From Aerococcus tenax (GTDB taxonomy: Bacteria > Bacillota > Bacilli > Lactobacillales > Aerococcaceae): 64,000 nt of DNA. The first letter of the stretch is position 1; the number at the start of each line of letters is the position of its first letter. The notes below the pieces were generated by a model. The model was not told where the DNA came from. It saw only the letters and a program-made list of their open reading frames with translations, and did no database searches. Of this stretch, positions 32,207 through 41,276 are shown piece after piece. Where the stretch lies: positions 124,001 to 188,000 of the forward strand of contig NZ_CP127382.2 in the NCBI RefSeq assembly GCF_003286645.3, given 5' to 3'. Made by a program: the position numbers and the translations under genes.

Positions 32207-32947
32207 ATGTTAACCATCATGCAACAAGATATTATTAATCTTTTGAAGAACAAACCCATTATGACCTATCTTTTAGCTTATCCCATGCTCCTGATCCTAG
32301 TGACGGGTTATGTTTTTTCTTCTAATTTTACTGACGATCTTCTGTCGGCCTATGACTATTATGGGGTCACTATGATGATCTACTTGTCCATGGCCACGGT
32401 GATTATTTTGCCTGAGCTCTTGTTTGGCCACCAGGTCAAGTATGCTAATTACCGGATTATCTATTCGCCTATGGCTCGATACAAAGTTTATTTATCCAAA
32501 CTAATCGTATCTATTGCAGTTTCCTATGCCATCCTAGCCAGCTATATCCTAGTTTTTAATGCGATAGGATTTGTTAACTACGGGGGAAGGGATGTCCTCC
32601 GTATCTTATTACTTGATTTAGCCTTAGTTATCTTTTCGATCACTTTTGGTGGGGCTTTTTGCCTCTTAGTGAAGAGTGAAGACCTAGCAACCAAGCTGTT
32701 GAACTTAGTGATTAACCTTCTGGCGATTTTGTCGGGTTTATTCTTTCCCATGACCATTTTGGGACCAAAGATTGCCAGAGTCACTAGCTTTTCTCCGGTT
32801 TCAAAAGTGATGTCCAGTTTTTTTGCGATTATTTATGATAAGGATTGCACAACCTTATTGCCGACGACTACGACACTGATGTTGTCTTCGCTAATTTTTT
32901 TAATAATTATCCATTTAAGCTACCATCCAGAAGATTTTGGTGATTAA
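32207..32947 (+). CDS. ABC-2 type exporter permease 1
   Basis: A 246-residue membrane protein with about six helices ('MTYLLAYPMLLILVTGYVF', 'MMIYLSMATVIILPELLFG', 'VSIAVSYAILASYILVF', 'LNLVINLLAILSGLFF'), matching the ABC-2 fold. GAGGGGGA precedes the ATG. It is the first of two permease genes whose products probably form a heterodimeric channel. The stop codon lies two bases before the next start. Confidence 0.85.
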   Translation: MLTIMQQDIINLLKNKPIMTYLLAYPMLLILVTGYVFSSNFTDDLLSAYDYYGVTMMIYLSMATVIILPELLFGHQVKYANYRIIYSPMARYKVYLSKLIVSIAVSYAILASYILVFNAIGFVNYGGRDVLRILLLDLALVIFSITFGGAFCLLVKSEDLATKLLNLVINLLAILSGLFFPMTILGPKIARVTSFSPVSKVMSSFFAIIYDKDCTTLLPTTTTLMLSSLIFLIIIHLSYHPEDFGD

Positions 32948-32948
32948 A

Positions 32949-33899
32949 ATGAACCTTGTTATTCTAACTAATAATTTCAACCGACTCTTAAAAGGAAAAA
33001 CTTATCTCTTCATAACCACTGTAATTGTCTTTATAACCCTTGCAGGAAGCGCCTTTGTTGTCACCATGGATGCTCCCACGCTTCAAATAGGGGTCGACCA
33101 GACTGCCAGTGATTTGTTAACCATGAAGAATGATGACTTATCTGTTGAAGAAATTTCAGAAGATCATCCTGCATACACTAAGCTGATCACTGGCGACTAC
33201 GATGCCTACATCACTAAGGAAGAGGGCAAGTATCAAGTGACGACAGTAAGAAACGCTGAATTGGCTGATGACTTGAGCCAACTCCTCAATGAGGGGCAAT
33301 TAAGCAGTGAACCCGATCCAGGCAATAATCATTTTAAAGTGATTCTCACTGTTTTAGCCATGAGCTCGATGATTCTGTCCTTAATCCTCTATCGTTTTTA
33401 TTTTGATGATCGTCGCGGTATTGATAAACGCATTTATTCCTCTGGCCTTTCAGTACTTTCTTACCTTTTCCAGCAAGTATTGTTCACTTTTCTGCTTTTG
33501 TTTACGATTAGTGCCTTAGCTTGCTGTAGTCTGTTTCCTCTCTTTGGCCTGGACTTATCTAGTCGATTTTTCTTAGGTTTATTTTTACTTGAACTATTTG
33601 CGGCTAATTTTGGCATGTTCTTATCAACGCTGACCAAGAAAAATCAGGGAGCTCTCTTAGTGGGGACCATGTTATCGGTTTTGACCACGCTTCTTTCGGG
33701 AGCTCTATTAGCTGTAAAAGAAGAGTCTTTACAAGAAAAGATCCAACCTCTTTTTCCGCAATTCTACATCGCCAAATTAGGCTCAGCCTTGGATGGTCAA
33801 GTAGAAGCATTGAGCCAACCCATAGGGGTTCTTTTACTATATAGTTTGGTCTTCTTTGTAATCGCGCTGTTGATGCAAAAGCGAAGGATAGTCGATTGA
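32949..33899 (+). CDS. ABC-2 type exporter permease 2
   Basis: A 316-residue membrane protein. One N-terminal helix (YLFITTVIVFITLAGSAFVV) is followed by a ~100-residue extracellular domain and five more helices from about residue 130 onwards, the YhgE/ABC-2 layout. The ATG at 32949 is taken as start because it follows the previous stop by one base; GTG 32940 is in frame too. It ends the TetR-controlled operon. Confidence 0.82.
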   Translation: MNLVILTNNFNRLLKGKTYLFITTVIVFITLAGSAFVVTMDAPTLQIGVDQTASDLLTMKNDDLSVEEISEDHPAYTKLITGDYDAYITKEEGKYQVTTVRNAELADDLSQLLNEGQLSSEPDPGNNHFKVILTVLAMSSMILSLILYRFYFDDRRGIDKRIYSSGLSVLSYLFQQVLFTFLLLFTISALACCSLFPLFGLDLSSRFFLGLFLLELFAANFGMFLSTLTKKNQGALLVGTMLSVLTTLLSGALLAVKEESLQEKIQPLFPQFYIAKLGSALDGQVEALSQPIGVLLLYSLVFFVIALLMQKRRIVD

Positions 33900-33975
33900 T
33901 GCTAGAGTACCGGATTTTCCCGTTTTTGGGGGAGTTTGTTACAATAAGTCTAGAAATATTTATAAAGGGGATTCG

Positions 33976-34416
33976 ATGACTGGCATAGTTTTTACTGAAG
34001 AAGATAAGCGGTTAACTGTCGATATTCTTGGTTATGAATTCAAAGATCTATCTGCAAACGATGATATTTTTGATCGAAATTGGTTGAAGTTAGAGTTTAG
34101 CTACTCGGATTCAGTCAAGTCCTTTAAACAAGTGGATCCTTGCCTGTTAAGTTTTGAACTGGGAGAGATTATTGAAAGTATCCATTGGCTGATATCGGGA
34201 AAGGAAACAGAGGTGTTGAGAACATTTACAGAGCCCTACCTGTCCCTGGCTATTACGCAAATCGATTCTTGCTATGTTTTCCAAATAAGCTTTGTCTATG
34301 ACACTAAGGATAATGATTGGAAAGAAGTCTGCCTGTATCAAACATTGGATTGTGAAGAGCTTAAGCAGTTGAACCTTCAACTAAAGGATTTCTTTCAGAG
34401 ATATCCAGTAAGATAA
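33976..34416 (+). CDS. WapI-like immunity protein
   Basis: A 146-residue soluble protein that fits the WapI immunity family: 'LTVDILGYEF', 'DRNWLKLEFSYS', 'VDPCLLSFELGEIIESIHWL', a middle acidic strand and the closing 'LKDFFQRYPVR'. WapI proteins protect cells from the C-terminal toxin of WapA-type contact-dependent proteins. No toxin gene is present in the window, so it is an orphan immunity gene. A TACAAT box lies at 33940-33945; start ATG with AAAGGGGA. The assignment is from remembered family patterns. Confidence 0.65.
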   Translation: MTGIVFTEEDKRLTVDILGYEFKDLSANDDIFDRNWLKLEFSYSDSVKSFKQVDPCLLSFELGEIIESIHWLISGKETEVLRTFTEPYLSLAITQIDSCYVFQISFVYDTKDNDWKEVCLYQTLDCEELKQLNLQLKDFFQRYPVR

Positions 34417-34537
34417 GGCTAGCTAAGGCAATTTGGCTCAGGCTGTGGGAGATTTACTGCTTATATATCCTAATGCTTACCTGGAAAGATCTAGCTTATT
34501 AAATAAAAGTTAACGAAAGGATTTCAAATTCATTTTA

Positions 34538-34562
34538 GAAGCTCCTGAGAAGGGGCTTTTTT
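34538..34562 (+). terminator. Terminator after the WapI-like gene
   Basis: GAAGCTCC, loop TGAGAA, GGGGC, six Ts. Same sequence family as the terminators at 9335, 16572, 27495 and 30471. Confidence 0.8.
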
Positions 34563-34650
34563 AGCGCTTACATGATACTTGCAGCCTACTATTTATCAGG
34601 ATATAGTGAAGATAATAGATGACTACATTGATAAGTGAAGGAGTTTTAAC

Positions 34651-35292
34651 ATGAATTCCCTACTTTTAGTGGAAGATAATCCCATGATTGGCCAAGAGAT
34701 TGTCGACTTTTTGACCAAGCATGGCTTTGATGTACAGCTGGCGAAAAATTATGCTGAAGGGCAAGCGGCCTCTAAGCAGGCTTATGATCTGGCTATCCTG
34801 GATTTAAATTTGCCGGATGGAAATGGTTTTGATCTTTTGTCGCTCTTTTTACAGAATCATATCAAAGTGATTATTACTACTGTGGTTAACGATGTGAATT
34901 TTATTGCGGAGGCTCTCGATGCGGGGGCGTCGGACTATCTCACCAAACCCTTTAATCTGAATATCCTGCGGGCTCGGATTGCGGCTTGTTTGAGGGACTT
35001 TGGACCTATGGAAGGAGAGAGCGAATTAGTCCTTAAAGAAGACCAGGGAATGATTTATTATCAGGGGCAGGGGGTTGCTTTGACGGCCTTGGAATTTCGG
35101 CTCTTGGCCCATTTTATCCGCCACCGGGGCCAGCTTCTGACTCGGGACCAATTGCTGGATCGCTTCTGGGATGCCCGGCAGGCCTATGTGAATGACAATA
35201 CCCTGACCGCTACCATTAAGCGGATCCGCGACAAGACCTCCAAGGATCTGATTGAAACCGTCCGCGGCATCGGCTACCGGTTGAAGCTATGA
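34651..35292 (+). CDS. OmpR-family response regulator
   Basis: A 213-residue response regulator. The receiver domain has the phosphorylated Asp51 (AILDLNLPDGNG), and Lys in DYLTKPF. The C-terminal winged helix (LTALEFRLLAHFIRHRGQLLTRDQLLDRFW, RGIGYRL) binds DNA. It is coupled to the histidine kinase gene by an ATGA overlap and drives the adjacent ABC/FtsX module. Start: ATG with GAAGGAG. Confidence 0.94.
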   Translation: MNSLLLVEDNPMIGQEIVDFLTKHGFDVQLAKNYAEGQAASKQAYDLAILDLNLPDGNGFDLLSLFLQNHIKVIITTVVNDVNFIAEALDAGASDYLTKPFNLNILRARIAACLRDFGPMEGESELVLKEDQGMIYYQGQGVALTALEFRLLAHFIRHRGQLLTRDQLLDRFWDARQAYVNDNTLTATIKRIRDKTSKDLIETVRGIGYRLKL

Positions 35293-36128
35293 TTTATATA
35301 TTGTGGCTTCTAAGCATACTTGTTGTCGTTGGCTGGTTGAAGTTCTGCCAGCGCCGGCGGATTCAAGAGCTGGCAGACCTAATCGACCAACTCTACCAGC
35401 AAGATTATCAGATTCCCATGAAGCAGGATGATTTCTCCCAGTTGGAGGACCAGATCTATAAGTTATTCATTGAGCTGGTCGAAGAGAAAGAAAAGGTCCA
35501 TCGTTTGTCCCAAAGTCAGAGTCGAAATATCGAAGACATTGCCCACCAAATTAAGACGCCGCTTACGGGCATGCTCTTTGCCTTGGAAAATGATAAGACG
35601 GATCCGGCGACTTTCTCCCAGCAATTAAACCGACTCAACGACTTGTCCAATGCTCTCTTGAAGTTGGCTAGTCTGGATAATAATCTTGAGGGCTTCAAGT
35701 TATCGCCAGTTCACTTGCGGGAAGTGATAGACTATGCTCTGGATATCTTGAGTGATGAAATTGATGACCGAGGAATTGTTGTCGATATCAATATAGGGGA
35801 GGCGGTTATGCTGGGACATTTCAACTGGTTGAGCGAGGCTGTCATTAATATCCTAAAGAATGCCATCAACCAGGAAGGCACACGTCGAATCTGGCTAAGG
35901 ACTAGGGAAAATCCTATTTATTTGGAATTGTCTATCCAAGATGATGGGGGAGGGATTGTTGAAGGCAAGCAAAAGAAGATTTTCCAGCGTTTCTATAAGG
36001 ATCCTGATTCTAAGGGTTTTGGGATTGGCCTCGCTATGGCCAAGCGCATTGTCGAGAAACATCAAGGGCAAATTAGCTGCCGAAATACCGACCGAGGGGC
36101 AGAATTTATCCTGCAATTTTATAAGTGA
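35289..36128 (+). CDS. Sensor histidine kinase, single N-terminal membrane helix
   Basis: A 279-residue kinase. One membrane helix (IYILWLLSILVVVGWL) is followed by a short helix and the H-box IEDIAHQIKTPLTGM (His86), N-box INILKNAIN, and G-boxes DDGGG and GFGIGLAMAKRIV. There is no extracellular sensor domain, so it probably senses through the ABC permease, as in Bce-type modules. It overlaps the regulator gene by four bases. Confidence 0.92.
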   Translation: MIYILWLLSILVVVGWLKFCQRRRIQELADLIDQLYQQDYQIPMKQDDFSQLEDQIYKLFIELVEEKEKVHRLSQSQSRNIEDIAHQIKTPLTGMLFALENDKTDPATFSQQLNRLNDLSNALLKLASLDNNLEGFKLSPVHLREVIDYALDILSDEIDDRGIVVDINIGEAVMLGHFNWLSEAVINILKNAINQEGTRRIWLRTRENPIYLELSIQDDGGGIVEGKQKKIFQRFYKDPDSKGFGIGLAMAKRIVEKHQGQISCRNTDRGAEFILQFYK

Positions 36129-36225
36129 GAGGGAAGTAATCGCGGAGACCATTTCTTCTCTTTTTATCCGCTTTATCACCGACTTGTCATTTTCATCCGC
36201 TATAGTCAAACTAGGAGGAGATCTT

Positions 36226-36906
36226 ATGGAAATACTTCGCGTTGACAATTTGACTAAAATTTATGGCCAAGGAGAAAAGCAAGTCCGGGCTGTCGATGGG
36301 GTGAATCTGTCCGTCAACCGGGGAGAGCTTATCGCCATTGTCGGGCCGAGTGGGTCGGGTAAGTCTACCCTACTCCATATGCTTGGTGGGGTGGACCGGC
36401 CCAATGAGGGGAAGATACTCATTGAAGGGTCCGATATTGCCAGCTATTCGTCTAAGGAAATGGCCTTGTTCCGGCGGCGCAAGGTGGGGCTGATCTACCA
36501 GTTTTACAACCTCATCCCCAATCTGACCGTGGCACACAATATTAAACTGCCCTTGAAGTTAGATGGCCGTCAGGTGGATGACGCCTTCTTTAATGACTTG
36601 GTGACTAAGCTGGGCTTATCCGATAAGTTGCAGGCCTTTCCGAGTGAGCTATCGGGAGGCCAGGAGCAGCGCGTGGCCGTGGCCCGCAGTCTGATCTACC
36701 GGCCTTCGATCATATTAGCGGATGAACCGACCGGGAACCTGGACCGGAAGAACTCTCAGGAGATCATTGACCTCTTGAAGTACTTCAACCAGACCCTCAA
36801 GCAGACTATCCTGATCATCACCCACGATGAAAACCTGGCCCTTCAGACCCAGCGGATTATCACCATGGTCGACGGGGCTATCGTAGGAGATGAGCCCAAT
36901 GAATAA
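36226..36906 (+). CDS. ABC ATP-binding protein of an FtsX/MacB-type module
   Basis: A 226-residue LolD/BceA-type ATPase: Walker A GPSGSGKST, signature LSGGQEQRVAVARSL (Glu in place of the usual Gln), Walker [14 protein letters not shown]-loop THDENLA. The start is ATG 36226 with TAGGAGGAG; the frame is open further upstream into the kinase gene, but that part is not ATPase-like. The permease gene overlaps its end by eight bases. Confidence 0.93.
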   Translation: MEILRVDNLTKIYGQGEKQVRAVDGVNLSVNRGELIAIVGPSGSGKSTLLHMLGGVDRPNEGKILIEGSDIASYSSKEMALFRRRKVGLIYQFYNLIPNLTVAHNIKLPLKLDGRQVDDAFFNDLVTKLGLSDKLQAFPSELSGGQEQRVAVARSLIYRPSIILADEPTGNLDRKNSQEIIDLLKYFNQTLKQTILIITHDENLALQTQRIITMVDGAIVGDEPNE

Positions 36907-39334
36907 GAAGAATTTACCGATTTTCATTTCACTTCTGATTGTTAGCCTCTTTTTCACAGTAATTTTTTACTATGGCTATACCAATATTTCGTCAAGTAAC
37001 CGCCAGCTAAAGGCAACGAATTTCTACGATGCCCGCTTGTCAGAAGACCTGTCCCAGGAAGAAATCGAGAAACTCAACCAAGTGGAAGCCATTGAGCTGG
37101 CGGGTGGGACTTCTGCCAGGGCCCACAGTGCTAAATACAAGGGCCATCTCATTTCCATGGTGGGACAGGATGTGCCAGTCAATCAGATGCGAGAAGAGTC
37201 TTATTTGTTGGCTGGGCGCTTTCCCGAATCGGCGGATGAGATTGTTTTGAATGAATCTCTGGTTAAGCAGGAAGGCCTCTCCCTAGGCGATGAGCTAATG
37301 ATCGAACTAGGGGAGCGTCAGGTAGACGGGGAGGCGATCGATGCCCGGTCGACCTATACCGCTGAAGAAAGTTTCGAGACCACAGAAAAGCGGCACTATA
37401 CCCTGGTTGGTGTCTATAAAGACTTTTATAATGAAAATTTGAAAATAAATTATGGTTTGCCCTTGGTGGAAGAGGGCGAAGAACAGATTCCTTTGATTAG
37501 TTTTCACGATTTCAAGGCAGCCTATGCCCAGAGCGAGGCTATCCAAGACGAGATTCAAGATCTACTAGGAAAAGAAGTGGAATTGGACTTTAATGACTCC
37601 CTGGTCCGCTACTACGGCCTGGACGTCAGTCAAAGTAAAAACCTGATGACCAAGCTGGTTAATGCCCTCTCTCTCCTATTATGTATGGGAATCTTTGTCT
37701 TCTTTATCAAAAATATTTTCTGGGTTTGGGGGCTGCAGAAGATTCGCGAGCTCTCCATGTATAAATCCATCGGGTCGACGGATTTTCAAATTTATCTCTT
37801 ATTGGTGAAAGGGGCAGTCACAATCTCTGTCCTGCCCGTTTTAATCGGTCATGTCCTGGGCTTTTTCCTTATTCGTTATCTCTTTGAAGTTGCCAATAGT
37901 GGTAAAGCTGAAGTGGTCTTCTTTAACCAGGTTCACTTTAACTGGATCTTGTCTCTAGTCATTATCCTGGTGGCCCTAGCGGTTGTCCTAGTCGCGGTCA
38001 TCTATCCGGCGCGCAAGATCGCGAAGATCGATATTATTGAAGGGCTCAAGGGAAATTTTAGCCTGTCTAAGAAGAAGGGTAAGAAGCGAAGTCCCAAACT
38101 CTGGAAAGAACTACGGCTGAACAATATGGCCAGTATCAAGTCCCAGCGCTATATCTCAGCTATTGGCATTTTGATTGTGGCCATTTTCTGTATCGTCTAT
38201 GCCATTGCTGACTACAATCGGGACTTCTATGCCTTTGATGATGGCTACGATCTCACGGTCCACTACTACAATGACACCGGTGACTTGCCCCCTATCCTGC
38301 CCGAAATTCTAGCTGATTATGAGGGGGAGGGCTATATTTCTAAGGAAAAGAACCTAGCCATTGAACCTAACTTAGAGCTCTCCCAAACCGCCCAATCACT
38401 GGGCCTGGATGAGCAATTGAGGCAAATGATGGCTGATACCAAGCCCCAATACATCAGGGGAATTCTGGTCGCCCTCGAAAACGACGACCTCCAGAAACTG
38501 GGCGGCAGGCCAGGGGGATTTACCCTCTACAACCAGGTCCAAGCAGATCCCAACGAGCCCCTTGCTCAGGCTGAAAAAGTGCCGTATTTTGATCATCCTA
38601 ATCAATTAGACCTTAGCATTAATGAGAAGCAACGAAGCCTTCCCATTGCGCAGACCATTGATGACCTTGGCCCCTATCAGACTCGGATCCTGCCCTTTAC
38701 TGTCATGGTCTATACGGATTTTGGGACCTATCGAGAGCTGATGGAAGAGGTTCAAGATGATAAAAATTTCAATTACCCCTTCGAGCTGAAGCTCAAGCTA
38801 GCCAAGGGAGAAGCTGGCCGGGCCAAGGAGGAAATTTCCAGCCGCATTGAAAATACCATAGCTTATAATGAAAGTTTCAAGGTCTTTACAGATGAGGAAA
38901 TCCAGGCCGAACAGTTTACAGATATTCAAAGCTTCAAGATGATTATCTATGGGATTGCGGCCATCATCTTCCTGATGAATATCACCAACGGCTATTCCTC
39001 CATCAACCTCAGCCTGATGAGCCGGCGCAAAGAAATCGGGACCCTCTATTCGATTGGGATGGATATCCAGGCCTTAAGAAATCACTTCAGTCGCGAATTT
39101 CTCTTCGAACAAGGAAAGTTCTTCCTCTTGTCTGCCTTGATTACTTTAGGGATTATGCTAGGGATTGCTGGGCTATTCAAGAGCGTCGATATGAAGGCCT
39201 TAATCTTATACTTTCCTTATCTGGTCTTCCTAGGATTTGCGGTTCTAGTTTATGGCTTGAACTTACTCATTTACTGGACAGGTCTCAGTGCTATTCTAAA
39301 CCATGAACCGATTGATTTGATCCGAGGAATATAA
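36899..39334 (+). CDS. FtsX-family ABC permease, 811 aa
   Basis: A large permease with one N-terminal helix (PIFISLLIVSLFFTVIFYYG), a ~220-residue extracellular domain, three helices (about 255-370), a basic cytoplasmic link (LSKKKGKKRSP), one helix, a second extracellular domain of about 230 residues and three C-terminal helices. This duplicated FtsX layout is typical of antimicrobial-peptide or lipoprotein-type MacB/Vex/Bce transporters. The ATG at 36899 is preferred to 36890 for spacing from TAGGAGA. With the two-component genes it forms a self-contained stress-response unit. Confidence 0.88.
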   Translation: MNKKNLPIFISLLIVSLFFTVIFYYGYTNISSSNRQLKATNFYDARLSEDLSQEEIEKLNQVEAIELAGGTSARAHSAKYKGHLISMVGQDVPVNQMREESYLLAGRFPESADEIVLNESLVKQEGLSLGDELMIELGERQVDGEAIDARSTYTAEESFETTEKRHYTLVGVYKDFYNENLKINYGLPLVEEGEEQIPLISFHDFKAAYAQSEAIQDEIQDLLGKEVELDFNDSLVRYYGLDVSQSKNLMTKLVNALSLLLCMGIFVFFIKNIFWVWGLQKIRELSMYKSIGSTDFQIYLLLVKGAVTISVLPVLIGHVLGFFLIRYLFEVANSGKAEVVFFNQVHFNWILSLVIILVALAVVLVAVIYPARKIAKIDIIEGLKGNFSLSKKKGKKRSPKLWKELRLNNMASIKSQRYISAIGILIVAIFCIVYAIADYNRDFYAFDDGYDLTVHYYNDTGDLPPILPEILADYEGEGYISKEKNLAIEPNLELSQTAQSLGLDEQLRQMMADTKPQYIRGILVALENDDLQKLGGRPGGFTLYNQVQADPNEPLAQAEKVPYFDHPNQLDLSINEKQRSLPIAQTIDDLGPYQTRILPFTVMVYTDFGTYRELMEEVQDDKNFNYPFELKLKLAKGEAGRAKEEISSRIENTIAYNESFKVFTDEEIQAEQFTDIQSFKMIIYGIAAIIFLMNITNGYSSINLSLMSRRKEIGTLYSIGMDIQALRNHFSREFLFEQGKFFLLSALITLGIMLGIAGLFKSVDMKALILYFPYLVFLGFAVLVYGLNLLIYWTGLSAILNHEPIDLIRGI

Positions 39335-39352
39335 TAAATCACTGAATAAAAT

Positions 39353-39400
39353 AACCGACTTTTTGAGCCTGTTTTTAGGAGGCGAAAAGTCGGTTTTTTT
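39353..39400 (+). terminator. Terminator of the two-component/ABC operon
   Basis: AACCGACTTTT pairs with AAAAGTCGGTT, followed by a long T-run. Confidence 0.88.
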
Positions 39401-39535
39401 ATTGAGGAGAAAGACGCATTGAGTGGGCATGATACTTTGCTGGTTTATTTTCTCATGGTAAGCTAAAAGCGTAAATTGTAACTCGTGGGGAAGTGACTAG
39501 TGTCTCCCATTATTCCGTTAAGGAGGTTACTGATC

Positions 39536-39958
39536 ATGAAGTCATTGAAAGAATTAGAAGAAGCTCATCAGGCCGCCCAAGAAGTGCTGGTTCATTTAGA
39601 TAAGGGAATTGAATTGCTCCAATCGGCCTCCAAATGGGGGATGTGGGATTTACTGGGTGGTGACTTTCTGCCTAGTTTGATCAAGCGGCGAAAAATTCAG
39701 GCGGCAAACCAAGAAATCGAGGCTCTTGGTCAATCTTTAAGATTTTTAAACCAAGAGTTAGCGGATGTCAGCATGGCCTTGCCCCAAGGAATGGCTGATG
39801 GACTCAAAGATAACTTCTTTGATACCTGGTTTGACAATGTCTTTACAGATGCACGGGTCCAAACAGATATCAAAAACCAGCTCCAAGCCCTGCAAAGGAT
39901 GCGTCGGTCGATCAATCAATTAAAGGTGAAATTGGACCAGCAGATTAAAGAATATTAG
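39536..39958 (+). CDS. Hypothetical coiled-coil protein, 140 aa
   Basis: Not recognised by name. Almost entirely helical: 'SLKELEEAHQAAQEVLVHLDKGIELLQSASKWGMWDLLGGDF', a conserved-looking hydrophobic turn, then 'QAANQEIEALGQSLRFLNQEL' and a basic C-terminal helix. No signal or membrane segment. The ATG at 39536 has AAGGAGG eight bases upstream; an in-frame GTG/ATG further up lacks one. Terminators flank it on both sides, so it is a single-gene unit. Confidence 0.65.
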   Translation: MKSLKELEEAHQAAQEVLVHLDKGIELLQSASKWGMWDLLGGDFLPSLIKRRKIQAANQEIEALGQSLRFLNQELADVSMALPQGMADGLKDNFFDTWFDNVFTDARVQTDIKNQLQALQRMRRSINQLKVKLDQQIKEY

Positions 39959-39964
39959 CCAAGT

Positions 39965-40013
39965 AAAAAAGACGAACAGTCCTGTTTTCACGAGTTAACT
40001 GTTCGTCTTTTTA
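39965..40013. terminator. Bidirectional terminator
   Basis: AAAAAGACGAACAG pairs with CTGTTCGTCTTTTT. It ends both the coiled-coil gene and the convergent iron-transport operon. Confidence 0.88.
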
Positions 40014-40033
40014 TATCTTTTAATTGATTTTAC

Positions 40034-41251
40034 CTAGGCCTGGTACTGACCTCTCGCTTTCGGCCAGATCGCTTCTTGACCGGGTTTGTCCACTAATTTC
40101 TTACCCCAGGTTTCTAGGACCTGGTTGACGTAGGGGAGGATATTATGACAGTATTCCACACAGCCAAGGTAGTGGCCGTCTGCGTCATAGATTCCCTTAA
40201 AAGTACAGGTAATCCATTCCCCAGGAGAGGTGGATGAAATAAAGATTTTTTCACTCGTTTTCTCTTTGTTTTTGAGAGCGGCTAGGATATCTTTGACCTT
40301 TTGATGTTCCGCTTCTGGATAGTTATAGTTAATGTCTAGCCCCACCGAGGTCACGGTTTTAGGGTTGAGCATTTCATCAACATCATTCTTATAGTTGAAG
40401 TAAAGCAGGCGGTCTTCCTGGTCATAGTAGGCGACTTCGACAGGGATCTGCTTTAAGAAATGGTTCAAGTGAGAAACCGTAAGAATGCCGCGGTCTAAGC
40501 AGACATAGTCTTGTCCGCTGGCTGGCTCTTTAGCTTCCACTTCTTGAACCAACCAGTTATTATCTGGATAGATTTGGCTTTCCGACCGGTGGGGGGCTTG
40601 GGATCCCTGGGTCCAGTCGTCAAACTTCTTATCAACAAAGCGGGATGAGCGACTGTCTAGGATTACCTGAGGTTTAGACTTAGGATCAGCGGCCTCGTCA
40701 TCGACCATTTCCTGGCCGGTCATCTGACAGTAATAGTCAACAATAGGTAAGTTATCTTGGACCCATTCCATGGTGCCTTCGTAGCTTCCGTCTGGGTTAT
40801 AGAAGGCCCGGTGGTTATGGGTCACAAAACGTTCTGTTTCACTCCAATTAGACCGCAGGACCACCCGAGGAACTTGGTGAGTTCGCATTTCATAGATGAG
40901 TTTGGCAACACTTTCAGCCACTCTTTCGGGGTGGATGTTGAAGAGGGCTTCACCGACTGCTTCAGGGTTCCGTTTGGCCACCATGTCTTCTTTGGGCTTG
41001 TGACGGTTGTAGAAGAGATATTGGTTATTGGCGTCGCAGGTGGTTACCTCATGGTCAATATTCGCCAAGAGCTGGTTAATTTGGTCAACGCTTAATACCC
41101 CACAGTCGAGTTTGACTGCATCACTAGCGCGAGCTGCCTGAGTTTTCTCAGCGGCGACCTCTACCCAGTTATCTAGGGAGCGGTCAATGTCAGTGATGGG
41201 GCTTTCCACAGGGTGTTCTACTTTAAGATCTTCAAGGTCTGTATATTTCAA
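40034..41251 (-). CDS. Double PAS (DUF438/PAS_10-like) protein in an iron/haem ABC operon
   Basis: A 405-residue soluble protein made of two related halves. Each opens with a 'D.G.L(S/T)V..(I/L)N..L..I' strand-helix pair (GVLSVDQINQLLANI; GILTVSHLNHFLKQIP), then a PAS core (YLFYNRHKPKEDM; LLYFNYKNDVDEM) and a closing 'G.MEWVQDNLPIVDYY' / 'GCVEYCHNILPYVNQVL'. There is no kinase or DNA-binding domain. It is the last gene of the minus-strand operon for an IsdE-like transporter, 25 bases after the ATPase gene, which suggests a role in haem or redox sensing; that is inference. Confidence 0.8.
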   Translation of the reverse strand: MKYTDLEDLKVEHPVESPITDIDRSLDNWVEVAAEKTQAARASDAVKLDCGVLSVDQINQLLANIDHEVTTCDANNQYLFYNRHKPKEDMVAKRNPEAVGEALFNIHPERVAESVAKLIYEMRTHQVPRVVLRSNWSETERFVTHNHRAFYNPDGSYEGTMEWVQDNLPIVDYYCQMTGQEMVDDEAADPKSKPQVILDSRSSRFVDKKFDDWTQGSQAPHRSESQIYPDNNWLVQEVEAKEPASGQDYVCLDRGILTVSHLNHFLKQIPVEVAYYDQEDRLLYFNYKNDVDEMLNPKTVTSVGLDINYNYPEAEHQKVKDILAALKNKEKTSEKIFISSTSPGEWITCTFKGIYDADGHYLGCVEYCHNILPYVNQVLETWGKKLVDKPGQEAIWPKARGQYQA

Positions 41252-41276
41252 TGCTTGGTCTTCCTTTCTTTGATGG

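Noticed and set aside
35941..36225. A 95-codon N-terminal extension of the FtsX-module ATPase
   Set aside because: It overlaps the kinase gene in another frame; the ATG at 36226 has TAGGAGGAG and gives a normal LolD-type N-terminus.
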